This document shows, piece after piece, positions 25,547-35,952 of a DNA stretch of 64,000 bases (within the stretch, counting starts at the first letter, position 1; each line of letters starts with the position of its first letter). Location: positions 1 to 64,000 of the forward strand of contig JAUIEP010000001.1 in NCBI GenBank assembly GCA_030428835.1, read 5' to 3'. The DNA is from Gammaproteobacteria bacterium. GTDB taxonomy: Bacteria > Pseudomonadota > Gammaproteobacteria > Pseudomonadales > Halieaceae. The notes beneath the pieces are model-generated. The model did no database searches and was not told the DNA's origin. It worked only from the letters and a program-made list of their open reading frames with translations. A program made the translations under genes and the position numbers.

Positions 25547-28360
25547 GTGTCCAACGAATACTACCTGAACAACCCGCTCATCCACCGCGATCGCCGACTC
25601 GGTAACGCCGACGCGCACTGGATCAGCCAGTTCTCCTGCGAGCATATCCGCCCGCTGATCATCTGCCGCGGCCCGATCCGCAAGGAGGCGATGGATGTCT
25701 TCAGGGAGATGGGTATCAGCCATTTCGGCATCCTGCTCTCCGAGAAGGATTCCATCGTCTACCGCCACGCGCTCGCGCCGGAGCTGCGCTCCCTGACCAA
25801 TCCCGAGCACGTGCACCGTGTGCCCGATTACACCGGGGCCAACAAGGAGGAGCGCGAGGAGCGGATCCAGCAGATCATCAACATCGCGCAGGACAACGAT
25901 TACAACGCGATTTTCGCCGGTTACGGCTTCATGGCGGAAGACGAAACCATGGTCGCCGCCATGGAAGACGCGGGGCTCAACTTCATCGGCCCGTGCTCGC
26001 GGACGGTGCACGACGCCGGCCTGAAGGACGAGGCCAAGCGAACCGCGCTCAAGTGCGGTGTCTCTGTAACGCCGGGCATCGACAACGGTACCGCACTGAC
26101 GCTGCTCGCCAAGCATCCCGACGTGGCGGCTCTCAAGGCGCTGGCGAAGAAACACGACCTGCGCGTGGAGGGCGACCTCGACGACGCGGACACCAGCCTG
26201 GAGGACAAGGCCGACTGGGTGCTGGCGGCGTCCTACGACAAGGGCATCGACCTGTACACGGTCGACGAACTGGCCGCGACCCTGACCGGGGCCGTCAAGC
26301 GCATGATGGCCGAGTACCCGGAAAACCGGGTGCGTCTCAAGGCCATCAGCGGTGGCGGCGGCAAGGGCCAGCGCATCATGGGTATCGGGCAGGCCGAGCG
26401 CACGCCGGAACTCGTGCGCGAAATTCTCAACGAGGTGAAGACCACGGGCGTCGGCGACAACAAGAACGTCCTCGTGGAACTCAACATCGAGACGACGCGC
26501 CACCAGGAGATCCAGGTGATCGGCAACGGCCAGTGGTGCATGACGCTGGGCGGCCGCGACTGCTCGCTGCAGATGCACGAGCAGAAACTGCTGGAGGTCT
26601 CGGTAACGGTCGAATCGCTGGAGAAGGCCATCACCCAGGCGGAGCGGGCCGGGCAGGCGGAGGAGGCGCGCGTGTTGCGGCAGGACCTCGCCACGCTGAT
26701 CGCCATGGAACAACAGGCGGAAAAATTCGGCGCCGCGGTGGGCCTGGACTCCGTGTCGACCTTCGAATGCATTGTGGACCGCGACAAGCACTTCTTCATG
26801 GAGATGAACACGCGCATCCAGGTCGAGCACCGCGTGACCGAGCTGTGCTACGCCCTCAAGTTCTCCAACCCGGACAAGCCCGGTGAGTCCTTCGTGGTCG
26901 AGTCGCTCGTCGAGGCCATGGTACTGCTCGCCGCGCACGGCGATAAGCTGCCGCGGCCCGAGCGGGTCGTGCGCGAAAACGACAGCGTGGAAGCGCGCCT
27001 GAATGCCACCAACCTCGCATTGCAGCCCCACGCGGGCGGCGTGATCGAGGCGTGGTCCGACGCCTGCGAGGGTGAAATCCGCGACGACCAGGGCATCAGC
27101 CTGCACAACCCTGACACCGACGTGTTCATGAAATACACCCTCGCGGGAGCATACGATTCCAACATCGCGCTGTTGCTGACGGTGGGTGCCACGCGCCTGG
27201 AGACCTACCAGAATATGGCGGAGATCATCCGCCAGACGCGTATGCGCGGCAAGGACCTGGCGACCAATCTCGAGTTCCACTACGGGCTGGTGAACTGGTT
27301 CATCGGCCAGACGGTGAACGCGCGGCCCACCACCCGCTTCATCGTGCCGTACCTCACGGCGGTGGGTGAACTGAAGCAGCGTGCGAACGCCATCGACCTC
27401 GAGTATGCGTACCAGCAGATCTGCGGGCAGGTCCTGGCGGGCGCCGAGGGCAGTGCCCGGGATGCGCTGGCGCAGACGCTGCAGCTCAAGGAGTCGCTCC
27501 TGCTGCGCCCGCTGGAGCGCCTGCTCGAGGAGCCTCACTTCCTCAGCGGCTGGCTCAGTATCAACCGCGACTGTTACACGATGATCGACGGCAAGATCAG
27601 CTGGAACGAGAATCCCATCGAGTTGCTGGCGGATACCTACCATTACCTGAACATGGACTACATACCGGGTGACAAGCCCCCGGCCGCGTCCATGATCTGG
27701 GATCACGACAACGAGATCCTGCAGGACGCGCTCGCTTTCTACGACGAGTTGAACAACAGGCTGGCTGCGCAGGACTGGGTCGAGCTGTGTGACCTGCTGA
27801 GCGACGAGAAACCACCCAGGGGAATCCGGGCGGGACTCTGGAAGCAGATCCGCGGTGCGCATCTGGGCTTCCAGGCCGGTGTGGATATCCTGGCCGCGCT
27901 GCCCTCGATCGCTGAATTCACTGGTTTCTACGACCTGGCGGTCAACCCCGACCTCACGCTGCACATTCCCGAACGCCTCACGCAGAGCGAGCTGCAGGAC
28001 GCCATGGCGAAAGTGCTGGTACCACCGCCCGTGGCCAATTCCGACGAAATCCTGGCGGAGAGCGGCGGCATGTTCTACTCGCGGGAAACACCGGCGCACG
28101 ACAGGTACGTGCAGGCCGGCGATCACTTCGAGGCGGGTGATCCGCTGTTCATCATCGAGGTGATGAAGATGTTCAACAAAGTCTATGCACCGTTCGCCGG
28201 TACGGTGAAGGAGGTGCTCGTGGACACGGACGGCATGATCATTTCGAAGGGCCAGCCGATCTTCAAGATCGAGCCGGACGAGATCGTGGTGGAGGAGTCG
28301 CCCGACGAGGTCGCCGCCCGGCGCCGCGCGGCCACGCAAGAATTCCTGCAGCAGCTGTAA
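25547..28360 (+). CDS. pccA: biotin carboxylase / biotin carrier fusion, 937 residues (probable PccA)
   Basis: An ATP-grasp biotin carboxylase fused to a biotin carrier domain. The glycine-rich ATP loop GGGGKG is at 269-274, the carboxylase signature EMNTRIQVEHRVTE starts at Glu419, and the biotinyl lysine is Lys874 in IIEVMKMFN. It is much longer than typical PccA (about 660-680): there is an extra segment before the ATP loop (about 190-250), a large central region (about 500-830), and a 30-residue charged tail after the carrier domain. With the preceding carboxyltransferase it should form propionyl-CoA carboxylase; another acyl-CoA is possible. It has a GTG start after CAGGAGAAG. Confidence 0.85.
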   Translation: MSNEYYLNNPLIHRDRRLGNADAHWISQFSCEHIRPLIICRGPIRKEAMDVFREMGISHFGILLSEKDSIVYRHALAPELRSLTNPEHVHRVPDYTGANKEEREERIQQIINIAQDNDYNAIFAGYGFMAEDETMVAAMEDAGLNFIGPCSRTVHDAGLKDEAKRTALKCGVSVTPGIDNGTALTLLAKHPDVAALKALAKKHDLRVEGDLDDADTSLEDKADWVLAASYDKGIDLYTVDELAATLTGAVKRMMAEYPENRVRLKAISGGGGKGQRIMGIGQAERTPELVREILNEVKTTGVGDNKNVLVELNIETTRHQEIQVIGNGQWCMTLGGRDCSLQMHEQKLLEVSVTVESLEKAITQAERAGQAEEARVLRQDLATLIAMEQQAEKFGAAVGLDSVSTFECIVDRDKHFFMEMNTRIQVEHRVTELCYALKFSNPDKPGESFVVESLVEAMVLLAAHGDKLPRPERVVRENDSVEARLNATNLALQPHAGGVIEAWSDACEGEIRDDQGISLHNPDTDVFMKYTLAGAYDSNIALLLTVGATRLETYQNMAEIIRQTRMRGKDLATNLEFHYGLVNWFIGQTVNARPTTRFIVPYLTAVGELKQRANAIDLEYAYQQICGQVLAGAEGSARDALAQTLQLKESLLLRPLERLLEEPHFLSGWLSINRDCYTMIDGKISWNENPIELLADTYHYLNMDYIPGDKPPAASMIWDHDNEILQDALAFYDELNNRLAAQDWVELCDLLSDEKPPRGIRAGLWKQIRGAHLGFQAGVDILAALPSIAEFTGFYDLAVNPDLTLHIPERLTQSELQDAMAKVLVPPPVANSDEILAESGGMFYSRETPAHDRYVQAGDHFEAGDPLFIIEVMKMFNKVYAPFAGTVKEVLVDTDGMIISKGQPIFKIEPDEIVVEESPDEVAARRRAATQEFLQQL

Positions 28361-28372
28361 CAAGGATATCCC

Positions 28373-30529
28373 ATGAGTGACAAGATCTATGACAAGTCCG
28401 CCGCAACCCCGGACGCCTGGGCGGAACTGGCCGGCAAGCAGCTGAAAGGCCGCAGCCCGGACGAGCTGACCTGGCAGACTCCCGAGGATATCCCGGTAAA
28501 GGCGCTGTATACGGCGGCCGACACGCAGGGGCTCGAGTACACCGACACCATGCCCGGCATGTCGCCCTATATTCGCGGTCCGCAGGCAACGATGTATGCC
28601 GGTCGTCCCTGGACCATCCGCCAGTACGCGGGATTCTCCACCGCGGAGGAGTCGAACGCCTTCTACCGCAAGGCCCTCGCGGCCGGCGGCCAGGGTATTT
28701 CCGTGGCCTTCGACCTCGCGACGCACCGCGGCTATGACTCCGACCACCCGCGGGTCACCGGCGATGTCGGCAAGGCCGGCGTCGCGATCGACTCGGTGGA
28801 GGACATGAAGATCCTGTTCGACGGCATCCCACTCGACCAGGTCTCGGTATCCATGACCATGAACGGCGCCGTCTTGCCGGTCCTCGCGGGCTACATCGTC
28901 GCCGCCGAGGAACAGGGCGTCAGCCAGGAGCAACTCGCGGGCACCATCCAGAACGACATCCTGAAAGAGTTCATGGTGCGCAATACCTACATCTACCCAC
29001 CCGCCCCGAGCATGAAGATCATCGGCGACATCATCGCCTTCTGTTCCGCCAACATGCCGCGCTTCAACACGATCTCGATCTCCGGCTACCACATACAGGA
29101 AGCCGGTGCGAACGCCGCGCTGGAACTCGCTTACACGCTTGCCGACGGCAAGGAGTACATCCGCACCGCTATCGCCGCGGGCCTCGATATCGACGACTTC
29201 GCGCCGCGCCTGTCGTTCTTCTGGGGCATCGGCATGAACTTCTACATGGAGATTGCGAAGATGCGCGCCGCGCGCCTGTTGTGGGCGCGCATCGTGGGTG
29301 AATTCAACCCGGCGAACCCGAAGAGTTCGATGCTGCGGACCCACAGCCAGACCTCGGGCTGGTCCCTCACCGCGCAGGACCCGTACAACAACGTCGTGCG
29401 CACGACCATCGAAGCCATGGCGGCCGTGTTCGGCGGCACCCAGTCGCTGCACACGAACGCGCTCGACGAGGCGATCGCGTTGCCGACGGAGTTCTCCGCG
29501 CGTATTGCGCGCAATACGCAGCTCATCATCCAGGAGGAGACCGGTATCACCAAGGTGGTCGATCCCTGGGGCGGTTCCTACCTGATGGAGAATCTCACGC
29601 AGGACATCGCCGACAAGGCCTGGGAGCTGATCCAGGAGGTCGAGGACGCGGGCGGCATGGCCAAAGCCATCGAGACCGGTATGCCCAAGCTGCGCATCGA
29701 GGAGGCCGCCGCGCGCAAGCAGGCGCGTATCGATCGCGGTGACGACATTATCGTGGGCGTCAATAAGTACCGGACGGATGCCGAGGACGAGATGGATATC
29801 CTCGAAATCGACAACGAGGCCGTGCGCAAGGCGCAGGTCGAGCGCCTCGCGAGTATTCGCGCAGGGCGGGACGAGGCTGCGGTAGAGGCTATACTCGAGG
29901 AGATTTACCAGTGCGCGGTAAGCGGTGAGGGCAACCTGCTCGAGCTCAGCGTTGAGGCGACGCGCCGCCGCGCCACCGTCGGGGAGATTTCTTTCGCCAT
30001 GGAACGAGAGTTCGGCCGCTTCAATGCCCAGGCGCAGACCGTGTCCGGTGTGTACGGCAGTGCCTTCGCACAGGACGAGGACTGGCAGTCCATCGCGGCC
30101 GACATCGAAGCGTTCGTCGACAAGCACGGCCGCCGGCCGCGCATGTTGGTGTGCAAGATGGGCCAGGACGGCCACGACCGCGGCGCCAAGGTGGTTGCGA
30201 CGGCCTTCGCCGACGTCGGTTTCGATATCGACCTGTCGCCCATGTTCTCCACGCCGGAGGAAGTCGCCCGGCAGGCCATCGAGAACGACGTGCACGTGGT
30301 GGGCGCGTCCTCCCTGGCGGCGGGGCACAAGACCCTCGTGCCGCAGCTCGTCGAGGAACTGAAGAAACAGGGCGCCGGGGATATCGTCGTCATAGCCGGC
30401 GGCGTGATACCGAAGCAGGACTACGAACACCTCTACGCCGCCGGCGTAAAATGCATTTTCGGGCCCGGTACGCCGATTCCCGTCAGCGCTCGCGAGGTGC
30501 TGGACGCCATCGGTGCAGCCCAATCCTGA
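28373..30529 (+). CDS. scpA: methylmalonyl-CoA mutase, single-chain form
   Basis: A 718-residue B12 enzyme that interconverts methylmalonyl-CoA and succinyl-CoA. The TIM barrel has [20 protein letters not shown] and [19 protein letters not shown] near the start, and the C-terminal cobalamin domain has His601 in [10 protein letters not shown] as lower cobalt ligand. The first ~50 residues (Asp/Trp-rich) are the extension usual in this class. It follows the biotin protein by 12 bases with an AAGGA site, and is followed by a MeaB chaperone. No methylmalonyl-CoA epimerase gene is nearby, although one is normally needed between carboxylase and mutase. Confidence 0.95.
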   Translation: MSDKIYDKSAATPDAWAELAGKQLKGRSPDELTWQTPEDIPVKALYTAADTQGLEYTDTMPGMSPYIRGPQATMYAGRPWTIRQYAGFSTAEESNAFYRKALAAGGQGISVAFDLATHRGYDSDHPRVTGDVGKAGVAIDSVEDMKILFDGIPLDQVSVSMTMNGAVLPVLAGYIVAAEEQGVSQEQLAGTIQNDILKEFMVRNTYIYPPAPSMKIIGDIIAFCSANMPRFNTISISGYHIQEAGANAALELAYTLADGKEYIRTAIAAGLDIDDFAPRLSFFWGIGMNFYMEIAKMRAARLLWARIVGEFNPANPKSSMLRTHSQTSGWSLTAQDPYNNVVRTTIEAMAAVFGGTQSLHTNALDEAIALPTEFSARIARNTQLIIQEETGITKVVDPWGGSYLMENLTQDIADKAWELIQEVEDAGGMAKAIETGMPKLRIEEAAARKQARIDRGDDIIVGVNKYRTDAEDEMDILEIDNEAVRKAQVERLASIRAGRDEAAVEAILEEIYQCAVSGEGNLLELSVEATRRRATVGEISFAMEREFGRFNAQAQTVSGVYGSAFAQDEDWQSIAADIEAFVDKHGRRPRMLVCKMGQDGHDRGAKVVATAFADVGFDIDLSPMFSTPEEVARQAIENDVHVVGASSLAAGHKTLVPQLVEELKKQGAGDIVVIAGGVIPKQDYEHLYAAGVKCIFGPGTPIPVSAREVLDAIGAAQS

Positions 30530-30572
30530 GTCGCGGCCGCGCATGCCCGGCCCACGGTATGGCTAGAGTGCC

Positions 30573-31535
30573 GTGACGTCTGTCGTCGATGTTGACCTGC
30601 TGAAGGCGGGAAACCGCCGGGCCCTGGCCAAGGCCATCACGCTTGTCGAGAGCAAGCTCGACGCACACCGTGAGCAGGCGCAGGCCGTCCTCGAGTCGGT
30701 CCTGCCGGAGACCGGCAACAGCATCCGCATCGGTATCACGGGCGTGCCGGGTGTCGGCAAATCCACCTTTATCGAAGCGTTCGGGCTGCACCTCATTGCG
30801 CAGGGCAAGCGCGTCGCGGTGCTCGCCGTTGACCCCAGTTCGCCGATCGCGGGAGGCTCCATCCTGGGCGACAAGACGCGGATGGAAGAGCTGTCGCGCA
30901 GGGAGGAGGCCTTCATCCGGCCCTCGCCGTCCGAGGGCGCGCTGGGCGGTGTGGCGCAGAAAACGCGCGAGACGATGTTGCTGTGCGAGGCCGCGGGTTA
31001 TGACGTCATACTCGTCGAGACGGTCGGTGTGGGCCAGTCGGAGTTCCAGGTCGCCGGCATGGTGGACTTTTTCATGGTGCTCATGCTGCCGGGCGGTGGC
31101 GACGAACTGCAGGGCATCAAGAAGGGGATCATGGAACTCGCCGACGCGCTGGTGATCAACAAGGCGGACGGCGAGAGCGAGTCACTGGCCACCATGACCC
31201 AGCGCCAGTACACGAGCGCCATGAACCTGTTGCGCCATACGACGTTCTGGACACCGCGTGTGCTCACGTGTTCCGCGCTCAATAACGTGCGAATCGACAG
31301 CGTCTGGGGCATGGTCGTGGACTACTACCTGCAGTCGGAGAAGGAGGGTGCCTTCAGTCACAAGCGCGCCCAGCAGAACCGCGACTGGATGCACCAGCTT
31401 ATTCGCGAAATGCAGCTTCTGAAACTGACCCGTAACGATGCGGTGCGCAAACTGCTCCCCGAGCTCGAACGCCAGGTGCAGGAGCGCAAAATCACGGCCT
31501 ACGCCGCCGCGCGGCAGGTCATGTCCCATCTCTAG
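30573..31535 (+). CDS. meaB: MeaB-type G-protein chaperone of methylmalonyl-CoA mutase
   Basis: A 320-residue P-loop GTPase. Walker A is GVPGVGKST (57-65), followed by [20 protein letters not shown] (switch region), ETVGVGQSE (Walker B) and VINKADG (base recognition, NKAD). MeaB proteins load and protect the B12 cofactor of the adjacent mutase. It has a GTG start 43 bases after the mutase gene. The C-terminal region with [15 protein letters not shown] is the usual dimerisation arm. A second, more diverged MeaB lies with the other mutase in this cluster. Confidence 0.93.
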   Translation: MTSVVDVDLLKAGNRRALAKAITLVESKLDAHREQAQAVLESVLPETGNSIRIGITGVPGVGKSTFIEAFGLHLIAQGKRVAVLAVDPSSPIAGGSILGDKTRMEELSRREEAFIRPSPSEGALGGVAQKTRETMLLCEAAGYDVILVETVGVGQSEFQVAGMVDFFMVLMLPGGGDELQGIKKGIMELADALVINKADGESESLATMTQRQYTSAMNLLRHTTFWTPRVLTCSALNNVRIDSVWGMVVDYYLQSEKEGAFSHKRAQQNRDWMHQLIREMQLLKLTRNDAVRKLLPELERQVQERKITAYAAARQVMSHL

Positions 31536-31549
31536 CGGTAGCGCCGATC

Positions 31550-31873
31550 ATGCGATTCTTTCCGTTGGAAAAGCTGATCAACCTGCACGATGGCTACACC
31601 GCGCAATTCAGGATCGACCACCTGCAGCTGCTGCTGTTCCAGCGCGCGGGAGAGTTGCACCTGATCGAGGCCACGTGCCCGCATCGCGGCCATTCCCTCG
31701 GCGTGGGCGATATCCGCGACGGCGTGATCCGCTGCGCGCAGCACGGCTACCAGTTCGCTGTCGACGACGGCCGCCTGCTGCTGGCGACCGAGGAAGCCTG
31801 CCGCGGGCTGCGCACTTTCCCTATCGTCTACGAGGGCAACGAGGTCGGCATCCTGCTGGATGACGGCCCCTGA
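31550..31873 (+). CDS. Rieske [2Fe-2S] ferredoxin-like protein
   Basis: A 107-residue single-domain Rieske protein. Cluster ligands are Cys43 and His45 in CPHRGH and Cys62 and His65 in CAQHG, the standard C-x-H ... C-x-x-H pattern. It should carry one electron, as partner of an oxygenase or reductase that is not visible here. It begins 14 bases after meaB and is the last plus-strand gene of the carboxylase/mutase unit, converging on the lyase gene. Its place in a B12-enzyme operon hints at a role in reactivating oxidised cobalamin, but this is speculation. Confidence 0.88.
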   Translation: MRFFPLEKLINLHDGYTAQFRIDHLQLLLFQRAGELHLIEATCPHRGHSLGVGDIRDGVIRCAQHGYQFAVDDGRLLLATEEACRGLRTFPIVYEGNEVGILLDDGP

Positions 31874-31910
31874 GCCTGCGGCCTGCGCGGGGTTCCCGGA
31901 GGCGTTACCG

Positions 31911-32963
31911 TCAGTCGGCCTTGTACAACTCCCGGTAGTCGGGGTCCTTGCCCGCGATCATCTCGGCCAGTTCCACCATCACGCGGCACTGCTTCCAGGA
32001 TGCGTCGTCCTGCATCTTCCCGTCCACCATCACGGCGCCGGAACCGTCGGGTAGCGCCGCCAGCACCCGGCGCGCCCAGGCGACCTCGTCCGGCGGCGGG
32101 CTGAACACGCGTTTGGCGATGTCGATCTGGCTGGGGTGCAGTGACCATGCGCCCACGCAGCCCATGAGGAAGGCGTTGCGGAACTGGTCCTCGCAGCCGA
32201 CCGGGTCGTCGATCGCGCCGAACGGGCCGTAGAAGGGCAGGGCACCCACGGCGACGCAGGCGTCGACCATGCGGGCCATGGTGTAGTGCCACAGGTCCTG
32301 CTGGTGCGTCTCGCGGGGCCCCTCGGGGTTGTCGGGAGCCGGGTCGTCCCGCACGAGGTAGCCTGGGTGGCCGCCGCCGATACGCGTGGTTTTCATGCGC
32401 CGCGACGCCGCGAGGTCCGCGGGTCCCAGGCTCATGCCCTGGATGCGCGGGCTCGCGTTGGCGATCTCCTCGACGTTGGCCACGCCCAGCGCGGTCTCGA
32501 GCAGGCAGTGCAGCTGGATGGGGCGCGTGAGGCCGGCGCGGGCCTCGAGCTGCGCCAGGAGCTGGTCGGCGTAGTGGATATCCCAGGCGCCCTGGATCTT
32601 CGGCAGCATGATGACGTCCACCTTGTCTCCCGCGCGGGTGACGATCTGCGTAATGTCGTCCAGGAACCACGGGCTGTCGAGGCTGTTGACCCGCGTCCAG
32701 AGCTGGGTATCGCCGAAGTCGGTCTTGTTCGCGATGTCGATGAACCCCTCCCGCGCGGCCTCCTTGTTGTCGATCGCGATGGCGTCCTCGAGGTTGCCGA
32801 GGATGATATCGACCCGGGCGGCGATGGCGGGGACCTTCTCCGCCATCTTGGGATTGCTCGGGTCGAAGAAGTGGATCATGCGCGAGGGACGCACGGGGAT
32901 CTCCCGCAGGGGTTCCGGTGCGCCCAGTGCGAGGGGGCGGAAAAAGTCTTTCGGGCTGCGCAT
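31911..32963 (-). CDS. mcl1: CitE-like L-malyl-CoA/beta-methylmalyl-CoA lyase
   Basis: A 350-residue TIM-barrel CoA lyase. It should split beta-methylmalyl-CoA into glyoxylate and propionyl-CoA and may also act on malyl-Co[18 protein letters not shown] is the acidic metal and CoA region, [15 protein letters not shown] has the conserved Glu, and [17 protein letters not shown] closely follows the malyl-CoA lyase pattern. [15 protein letters not shown] is the usual C-terminal motif. It has a good AGGAGAAC site 18 bases after the second meaB. It is the last gene of the minus-strand operon, consistent with the final step of the ethylmalonyl-CoA route. Confidence 0.85.
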   Translation of the reverse strand: MRSPKDFFRPLALGAPEPLREIPVRPSRMIHFFDPSNPKMAEKVPAIAARVDIILGNLEDAIAIDNKEAAREGFIDIANKTDFGDTQLWTRVNSLDSPWFLDDITQIVTRAGDKVDVIMLPKIQGAWDIHYADQLLAQLEARAGLTRPIQLHCLLETALGVANVEEIANASPRIQGMSLGPADLAASRRMKTTRIGGGHPGYLVRDDPAPDNPEGPRETHQQDLWHYTMARMVDACVAVGALPFYGPFGAIDDPVGCEDQFRNAFLMGCVGAWSLHPSQIDIAKRVFSPPPDEVAWARRVLAALPDGSGAVMVDGKMQDDASWKQCRVMVELAEMIAGKDPDYRELYKAD

Positions 32964-32981
32964 GGTGTTCTCCTGGAGTGA

Positions 32982-33962
32982 CTATTGGTCCTGTTGCAGG
33001 GCGTTTGTGATCTCGGCGCACAGGGCGCGGTACTCGCTCAGCGGGTCGGCTGTTTTCGCATTCAGTCGGGCCAGCAGCGCCTCACTGCCGCCCAGCCTGT
33101 CGAGGCCGCGCTGGCCGAAGTCCGCCAGCAGGCGTTTCTCGAGCCAGTGCGCCTGGTGCCGCCGCCTTCGTGCCTCGAGGTCCGGCGCGATCTGCTCGCG
33201 GTGGGCGGCAAACGCATCGGCCAGCGCCTCGATGCCCTCGCCGCGACTCGCGCTGGCGAGCAGCACGGGAATGTCCCAGCCGCCATCGGCGTGTTCGCCC
33301 GCCAGCGCGCCGAGCAGCTCGCTGTGTGCGCGCCGCGCGGTTTCACCCATGTCCGACTTGTTCACCACCAGGACATGGGGTACCTCGAGTATACCGGCCT
33401 TCAGGAACTGGATGCTGTCGCCCGAGCCCGGTTGCGCGACAAAACAGGTCGTGTCGGCGCTGTGCGCGATGTCGATCTCGCGCTGGCCGACGCCGACGGT
33501 CTCGATCAGCACGACATCGTTGGCGGCGAGCATGGCGATGCTCATCGGCCAGACTTCCGCGCTCAACCCGCCGAATTCGCCGCGGCTCGACAGCGAGCGG
33601 ATGAAGACGCCGTCGTCGGCGGGGTCGACCTGCATGCGCAGGCGGTCCCCGAGCAGGGCGCCGCCGGTGACGGGACTCGAGGGGTCGACCGCGAGGACAC
33701 CGACGCGCAGGCCGCGCCGCCGCCACGTCGCGATCAGGGCGGAGCTCAGCGTGGATTTGCCGACCCCGGGCGGCCCCGTGATGCCGATGAGGTGGCCGCG
33801 CGACAATACGCCGTCGGCGAGCAGGGCGGCCAGTAGCGCGCCGGATCGTTCGATCGCCGCGGAACGCTGGTCATCGAGTTGGTTGAGCGCCTCGGCGAGT
33901 GCGCCGCGCTCACCTGCCAATAATCGTTGCGCCAGTGTGGCCGGCGCGGTGTCAGGCGGCAC
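32982..33962 (-). CDS. meaB: second MeaB-family GTPase, partner of the ethylmalonyl-CoA mutase
   Basis: A 326-residue P-loop GTPase. Walker A is GPPGVGKST (63-71). [20 protein letters not shown] and ETVGVGQRE are the switch and Walker B regions, and VVNKSDMG holds NKSD. It is clearly a MeaB/ArgK family member, but distinct from the one at 30573. The GTG start lies 11 bases inside the end of the mutase gene, so the chaperone and its likely client are made together. Having one MeaB per mutase suggests client specificity. Confidence 0.92.
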   Translation of the reverse strand: MPPDTAPATLAQRLLAGERGALAEALNQLDDQRSAAIERSGALLAALLADGVLSRGHLIGITGPPGVGKSTLSSALIATWRRRGLRVGVLAVDPSSPVTGGALLGDRLRMQVDPADDGVFIRSLSSRGEFGGLSAEVWPMSIAMLAANDVVLIETVGVGQREIDIAHSADTTCFVAQPGSGDSIQFLKAGILEVPHVLVVNKSDMGETARRAHSELLGALAGEHADGGWDIPVLLASASRGEGIEALADAFAAHREQIAPDLEARRRRHQAHWLEKRLLADFGQRGLDRLGGSEALLARLNAKTADPLSEYRALCAEITNALQQDQ

Positions 33963-35952
33963 TGTCCAGACCGTGGCTGTCGCGGATAATCTCCACCATG
34001 CGCGCCATGATCGTGTTCATGTCGATATCCTTGGGCGTGAACACGTCGGCGACACCGCGCTTGCGCAGGACCTGCTCGTCCTCCTGCGGGATGATGCCGC
34101 CAACGACGAGCGGTAAGTGCCCGAGGCCGAGCTGCTCCAACTCACAGTAGATATCCTCGACCAGCTCCATGTGGCTGCCGGACAGCACGGAAAGTCCGAT
34201 GAGATGGACGCCTTCCTCCTGCGCCGCCCTGGCGATCTGTGCGGGGGTCAGGCGAATGCCCTCGTAGACCACTTCAAAGCCCGCGTCGCGAGCTTTTACC
34301 GCGATTTGCTCGGCGCCGTTGCTGTGGCCGTCCAGGCCCGGCTTGCCGATGAGCAGGCGCAGCGGGCGACCGACGGCCTCGCCGGTCGCGTGTACGCGCT
34401 CGCGCACGGCGGCGAGTGCGTCGCCGGAGCCGCCCGCCTTGCCCGAGAAGTCGACCCCGGTGGGTGCGCGGTACTCGCCGAAGACATCCCGCAGGACCTG
34501 GCTCCACTCTCCGGTGGTCACGCCGGCCCTCGCGCACGCGATGGAGGCGGGCATGATGTTGGTGCTCCCCGTGGCGGCGGCGCGCAGGTCGGCCAGCGCC
34601 GCGTCTACTTCACCCTGGTTGCGCTGGGCGCGAAAGCGTTCGAGCGCGGCGACCTGTTCGCGCTCCGCGCCCTCGTCCACCTTGAGGATGCCGGAATCGT
34701 CCTCCGAGGTGAGCGGCGAGTCCGCGGTCTGTTTGAAGCAGTTGACGCCGACAATCTGCAGGTCGCCGTTCTCGATGGCGCGAATGCGCGCGGTGTGGCT
34801 CTGCACCAGTTCGCGTTTCACGTGCCCGTTATCGATGCAGGCGACCATGCCCCCGAGGTCCTCGATACGCGCCATTTCCTCGCGGGCCCCGTCGATCAGC
34901 GACTGCACCTTGGCCTCTACCACCGGCGAGCCGTCGAGCAGGTCGCCGTACTCCAACAGATCCGTTTCAAACGCGAGCACCTGCTGCATGCGCAGGGCCC
35001 ACTGCTGATCCCAGGGGCGCGGCAGTCCCAGGGCCTCGTTCCAGGCGGGTAACTGGATCGCGCGCGCCCGCGCGCCCCTGGACAGCGTGACGCCCAGCAT
35101 CTCCAGCACGATGCGCTGCACGTTGTTCTCCGGTTGCGACTCGGTCAGTCCGAGCGAATTGACCTGTACCCCGTAGCGGAAACGTCGCAGCTTGGGGTTC
35201 TGCACGCCGTAGCGCCGCGCGGTGATCTCGTCCCACATGCGCACGAAGGCGCGCAGCTTGCACGTCTCCTCCACAAACCGGATGCCGGCATTGACGAAGA
35301 AGGAGATGCGCCCGACAACCTCCTCGAAGCGCTCCTCCCCGACCTGCCCCGAGTCGCGCACCGCGTCGAGGATCTCGATGGCGGTCGAGAGGGCGTACGC
35401 CAGTTCCTGGGTGGGGGTCGCCCCCGCCTCCTGCAGGTGGTAGGAACAGACGTTCGTCGGGTTCCACTTCGGGATATTGTCGACGGTGTAGGCGATGAGA
35501 TCCGTGGTCAGGCGCACGGAGGGTTCCGGCGGGAAAATATAGGTGCCGCGGGACAGGTACTCCTTGAGGACGTCGTTCTGCGTCGTGCCCTGCAGCGCGG
35601 ATGGGTCCGCGCCCTGTTTCTCGGCGACGGCGATGTACAGGGCCAGCAGCCACGGCGCCGTTGCGTTGATGGTCATCGAGGTGTTCATGCGGTCCAGGGG
35701 GATCTGGTCGAACAGGATCGCCATGTCGCCGATATGGTCGATGGGCACGCCGACCTTGCCGACTTCGCCCCGGGCGAGCGGGTGGTCCGAGTCGTAACCG
35801 GTCTGCGTGGGGAGGTCGAAGGCCACGGAGAGCCCCGTCTGGCCCTTGGACAGGTTCGTGCGGTAGAGCTCGTTCGAGGCCCGGGCGGAGGAGTGCCCGG
35901 AATAGGTGCGCATCAGCCAGGGGCGATCGCGCTCGGTGCCTTGCTCACTCAC
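33952..35952 (-). CDS. ecm: ethylmalonyl-CoA mutase (MeaA type)
   Basis: A 666-residue B12 mutase expected to convert ethylmalonyl-CoA to methylsuccinyl-CoA. It begins DRPWLMRTYSGHSSARASN and GQTGLSVAFDLPTQTGYDSD, which are hallmarks of Ecm/MeaA and differ from the methylmalonyl-CoA mutase at 28373 ([10 protein letters not shown] there). NVCSYHLQEAGATP and GRISFFVNAGIRFVEE also follow Ecm. The C-terminal cobalamin domain has His543 in GLDGHSNGAE. The start is GTG at 35952, with AAGGAG upstream and a 4-base GTGA overlap with the hydratase stop. Isobutyryl-CoA mutase is less likely: its large subunit normally lacks a fused B12 domain. Confidence 0.9.
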   Translation of the reverse strand: MSEQGTERDRPWLMRTYSGHSSARASNELYRTNLSKGQTGLSVAFDLPTQTGYDSDHPLARGEVGKVGVPIDHIGDMAILFDQIPLDRMNTSMTINATAPWLLALYIAVAEKQGADPSALQGTTQNDVLKEYLSRGTYIFPPEPSVRLTTDLIAYTVDNIPKWNPTNVCSYHLQEAGATPTQELAYALSTAIEILDAVRDSGQVGEERFEEVVGRISFFVNAGIRFVEETCKLRAFVRMWDEITARRYGVQNPKLRRFRYGVQVNSLGLTESQPENNVQRIVLEMLGVTLSRGARARAIQLPAWNEALGLPRPWDQQWALRMQQVLAFETDLLEYGDLLDGSPVVEAKVQSLIDGAREEMARIEDLGGMVACIDNGHVKRELVQSHTARIRAIENGDLQIVGVNCFKQTADSPLTSEDDSGILKVDEGAEREQVAALERFRAQRNQGEVDAALADLRAAATGSTNIMPASIACARAGVTTGEWSQVLRDVFGEYRAPTGVDFSGKAGGSGDALAAVRERVHATGEAVGRPLRLLIGKPGLDGHSNGAEQIAVKARDAGFEVVYEGIRLTPAQIARAAQEEGVHLIGLSVLSGSHMELVEDIYCELEQLGLGHLPLVVGGIIPQEDEQVLRKRGVADVFTPKDIDMNTIMARMVEIIRDSHGLDSAA

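Noticed and set aside
25517-30544. A 1675-codon open frame on the minus strand across the carboxylase and mutase genes
   Set aside because: It lies antisense to three well-supported genes and reads as Arg/His/Val/Leu-rich sequence with no domain; long antisense frames are expected in GC-rich coding DNA.
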